From positions 1-32,998 of the forward strand of contig CAAAJI010000538.1 in assembly GCA_900642245.1 (NCBI GenBank): a stretch of DNA of 32,998 nucleotides. The letters are read 5' to 3'. The position numbers were made by a program, and so were the translations under genes. This stretch comes from Fragilaria radians (taxonomy: Eukaryota > Bacillariophyta > Fragilariophyceae > Fragilariales > Fragilariaceae). Positions 31,170 through 32,998 of this stretch are shown here, piece after piece. Every line of letters starts with the position of its first letter. Positions within the stretch are counted from its first letter, which is position 1. The notes beneath the pieces were generated by a model that had not been told where the DNA came from, ran no database searches, and saw nothing but the letters and a program-made list of their open reading frames with translations.

Positions 31170-32387
31170 ATGACCATTTCAATCATTCGCCCGTCGATCC
31201 TGATTGCGTCTGGTTTGGTCGGGCTGGCTTACCCGGCTCCGGCCGCCGCCGACGGTACGCCCGAATGCAATGTCGGTGCCTCTGCCAATCTCACCGAATG
31301 GGGTGTCAATTCACTCGCCACCGGCGCCAATGGCACCGCCGTTGGCAACGGGGCCACCGCCAGCGGGGTCAATTCCACCACGCTCGGCACCTCGTCGACC
31401 GCTGGCGGCAACGGATCAGTTGCGATCGGTGGACCAAATCCCGTGTCGGGCGTGCTGACGCAAGCGAACGGCACCGTCAGCGTGGCGATCGGCCCGGGCG
31501 CCCAGACATCTGCACCCGCTCTTGCTGCCTCCGCTATCGGTGCGAGCGCGCTGGCGTCGGCGGCGAGCACCATTGCCATCGGCGGCCGCACACAAGCAAC
31601 GGCCGTGGGCGCGACCGCCGTGGGAAACGAGTCAATCGCGTCGGGCATTAACTCAGTAGTCCTCGGCTTCCTCGGCCAGTCGACAGGCGAAAATGCGGTA
31701 GCCATCGGAGCATCGAGCCAGGCAAGCGCGCTCACCTCCGTATCGCTAGGGTACCAGACGGTGGCTAGCGGCACCGCCTCAACCGCTTTGGGTCATAACA
31801 GCGACGCCACTGCCCTCGGTTCGACCGCGGTCGGAGTCAGCGCCCAGGCGACCGCCAACTTTGCCACCGCCATCGGTCGGCTCGCAAATGCCGCGCATGC
31901 CAATTCGACGGCCGTGGGCCAAAGCGCCGCCACCACTGCTGCCAATCAGGTAGTGCTTGGCGCGACCGGTACCCATGTCCGGATCGGCGACATCGCCGCT
32001 TCGACCGCCGCGCAGGATAGCGGCACCCTCGGCATCGCAACGGTCGACGCTAATGGCGTGCTCGGTCGCGACAGCAATCTTTTCGGGACAATCGGATCCC
32101 TTCAGGCCGACACCGACGAATTGTTCGATCTTGCCCGCCGCAACCGGAGCGACATCCGCGACGCCAATGAGGGTATCGCCATGGCACTGGCAATGGACAC
32201 CCCCAACGTCCCGCCCGGCGCAAAAGTCGCGTTGTCCGGCGGCATTGGCTATTTCAAGAATCGCATGTCGCTGGCGACCGCAGTCTCCGTCGCCGTCGGC
32301 GAAATGTCGTCGGTCTCCGCCGGACTTGGTTATGGTTTCAACAGCAAGGATGTGGGGGCCCGCGCGGGTTTCCAGGTCGCCTGGTAG
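31170..32387 (+). CDS. YadA-type trimeric autotransporter adhesin with short stalk
   Basis: A surface protein of 405 residues. After a signal peptide (ILIASGLVGLAYPAPAAA, cleaved near residue 28) comes a head of about 230 residues built from roughly 14-residue repeats with the AIG/A-x-G pattern of the YadA beta-roll (TGANGTAVGNGATASG, STAVGVSAQATANFATAIG). A linker with NQVVLGATGTHVRIGDIAAS leads to a very short coiled segment (LQADTDELFDLARRNRSDI) and the membrane anchor (GIAMALAMDTPNVPPGAKV to GARAGFQVAW), which ends in aromatic Trp as outer-membrane strands do. The anchor trimer exports the head. A GGAGGAG ribosome site fixes the start. It probably serves adhesion or cell aggregation. Confidence 0.88.
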   Translation: MTISIIRPSILIASGLVGLAYPAPAAADGTPECNVGASANLTEWGVNSLATGANGTAVGNGATASGVNSTTLGTSSTAGGNGSVAIGGPNPVSGVLTQANGTVSVAIGPGAQTSAPALAASAIGASALASAASTIAIGGRTQATAVGATAVGNESIASGINSVVLGFLGQSTGENAVAIGASSQASALTSVSLGYQTVASGTASTALGHNSDATALGSTAVGVSAQATANFATAIGRLANAAHANSTAVGQSAATTAANQVVLGATGTHVRIGDIAASTAAQDSGTLGIATVDANGVLGRDSNLFGTIGSLQADTDELFDLARRNRSDIRDANEGIAMALAMDTPNVPPGAKVALSGGIGYFKNRMSLATAVSVAVGEMSSVSAGLGYGFNSKDVGARAGFQVAW

Positions 32388-32446
32388 CATCCTCGCCCGG
32401 CCCCCGATTTTTCTTGGTTAGACATCGCCTAGAGGCTAAAAACTAG

Positions 32447-32486
32447 GGAAGTGGAAGCCCGGCTTGGGCTTCCACTTCCTGTATTT
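32447..32486 (+). terminator. hairpin terminator after the adhesin gene
   Basis: GGAAGTGGAAGCCC (32447-32460) and GGGCTTCCACTTCC (32466-32479) form a perfect 14-bp stem with loop GGCTT, followed by the T-containing TGTATTT. The T tract is weak but the stem is strong. It lies between the adhesin and the copper-chaperone gene. Confidence 0.7.
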
Positions 32487-32503
32487 AGCGAGAGGATGCA
32501 CCG

Positions 32504-32923
32504 GTGAGAGCTGCCTTTTCCCTGCTCGCGGCGAGTGTACTTAGCGCGTGCGCCAAGGAACCGGCACCTCTGGTAACGGTCAGTGATCCGCGGGTCATCG
32601 CCCTCCCCACCTCGGCCGCAGCGTATTTCGCGCTTGCCAATAGCGGCGGGCGCGACCGGCTGGTGTCGGTGGCGGCGGACGGTATCGGCACGGCCAGCCT
32701 GCACGAGACCAGCATGGAAGGCGACATCATGCGGATGCGGGCCATCGACCAAGGCATCGAGATTCCGGCGCGCGGACGGGTGCTCTTCACCGCAAGCGGG
32801 AAGCACGTAATGATCCAGGACCTGGCAAAGCCTCTCGCAGCCGGGACCAGCGTTCGGCTGACGCTGCGCTTCGAGCGGCAGGGCGCAGTGACGATCGACG
32901 CGCTGGTAGGAGGACCACGATGA
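32504..32923 (+). CDS. PCu(A)C copper chaperone, lipoprotein form
   Basis: Periplasmic Cu(I) carrier that helps metallate the CuA site of cytochrome c oxidase. It has 139 residues. The start is GTG at 32504, with AGAGGA seven bases upstream. The signal peptide ends in a lipobox (LSAC, Cys16), so it is membrane-anchored, whereas many PCu(A)C proteins are soluble. The copper motif is HETSMEGDIMRM (His-X10-Met), followed after 22 residues by HVM (His-X-Met); the family spacing is usually 21. IPARGRVLF lies between. Its TGA overlaps the ATG of the next gene (ATGA), a probable SCO protein, as is common for this pair. Confidence 0.9.
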   Translation: MRAAFSLLAASVLSACAKEPAPLVTVSDPRVIALPTSAAAYFALANSGGRDRLVSVAADGIGTASLHETSMEGDIMRMRAIDQGIEIPARGRVLFTASGKHVMIQDLAKPLAAGTSVRLTLRFERQGAVTIDALVGGPR

Positions 32924-32998
32924 ATTTGCGGCGAATTCGCATCGGATTGTGGGTGCTGGTCGGACTGACCGCGCTGGCCGGCCTGATCATCATGCTTC
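32920..32998 (+). CDS. probable SCO1/SenC-family protein, 5' end only
   Basis: Only 26 codons are visible: MNLRRIRIGLWVLVGLTALA then a further hydrophobic stretch, an N-terminal membrane anchor or signal. The SCO assignment rests on its ATGA overlap with the PCu(A)C gene and the form of the N-terminus; the thioredoxin domain with its CxxxC motif would lie outside the window. Confidence 0.5.
   Translation, partial: MNLRRIRIGLWVLVGLTALAGLIIML

Noticed and set aside
31300..31950. repeated short sequences resembling a repeat array
   Set aside because: They are codon-level repeats of the trimeric autotransporter head (AIG / A-x-G pattern), not a CRISPR array: there are no identical direct repeats with unique spacers.

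Overview
The window looks like a chromosomal segment of a sphingomonad (Alphaproteobacteria, Sphingomonadales). Composition is uniformly high in G+C. The block pcm-like / tolC / popZ (DUF2497) / valS is an alphaproteobacterial arrangement, HemB is of the cysteine-poor type common in this class, and there are candidate EcfG- and CtrA-type sites. No phage, insertion sequence, CRISPR array or rRNA was seen.

Layout. (1) 1-2160, minus: a MerR-type regulator directly followed by a large acyl-CoA dehydrogenase that runs off the left edge, with a dyad in their promoter. (2) 2238-4410, plus: purF (Fe-S type) and an SDR. (3) 11472-4397, minus: one long gene string, korA (frameshifted) - tiny overlapping ORFs - korB - a GxxExxY gene inside an inverted-repeat cassette - a YdjM-like membrane hydrolase - photolyase - cyclopropane-fatty-acid synthase. 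(4) 11588-17335, plus: esterase, a frameshifted membrane protein, rppH, an M20 hydrolase, astA and astB, closed by a clear intrinsic terminator; the last three genes overlap and form an arginine-succinyltransferase-pathway module. (5) 17368-19055: a general-stress-type promoter with a small membrane protein, a secreted protein, a 52-residue protein, tRNA-Arg(ACG) and a lipoprotein. (6) 20609-19052, minus: hemB and a GNAT acetyltransferase. (7) 20635-21561, plus: a lipid kinase, separated from valS by an inverted pair of palindromic repeats. (8) 28986-21649, minus: pcm-like (frameshifted), tolC, popZ, S9 peptidase, valS. (9) 29179-32387, plus: tRNA-Cys(GCA), a CadC-like winged-helix/TPR regulator and a YadA-type trimeric autotransporter. 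(10) 32504-end, plus: a PCu(A)C copper-chaperone lipoprotein overlapping the start of a probable SCO protein.

The points most worth a second look are: a 28-residue membrane peptide wedged between korA and korB by ATGA overlaps; the GxxExxY cassette, whose terminal repeat writes the protein's C-terminus and stop codon; the M20 hydrolase fused by overlap to astA-astB, which may replace AstE; a low-GC patch inside valS; and three single-base frameshifts, all at G/C homopolymers, which more probably reflect sequencing error than gene decay.
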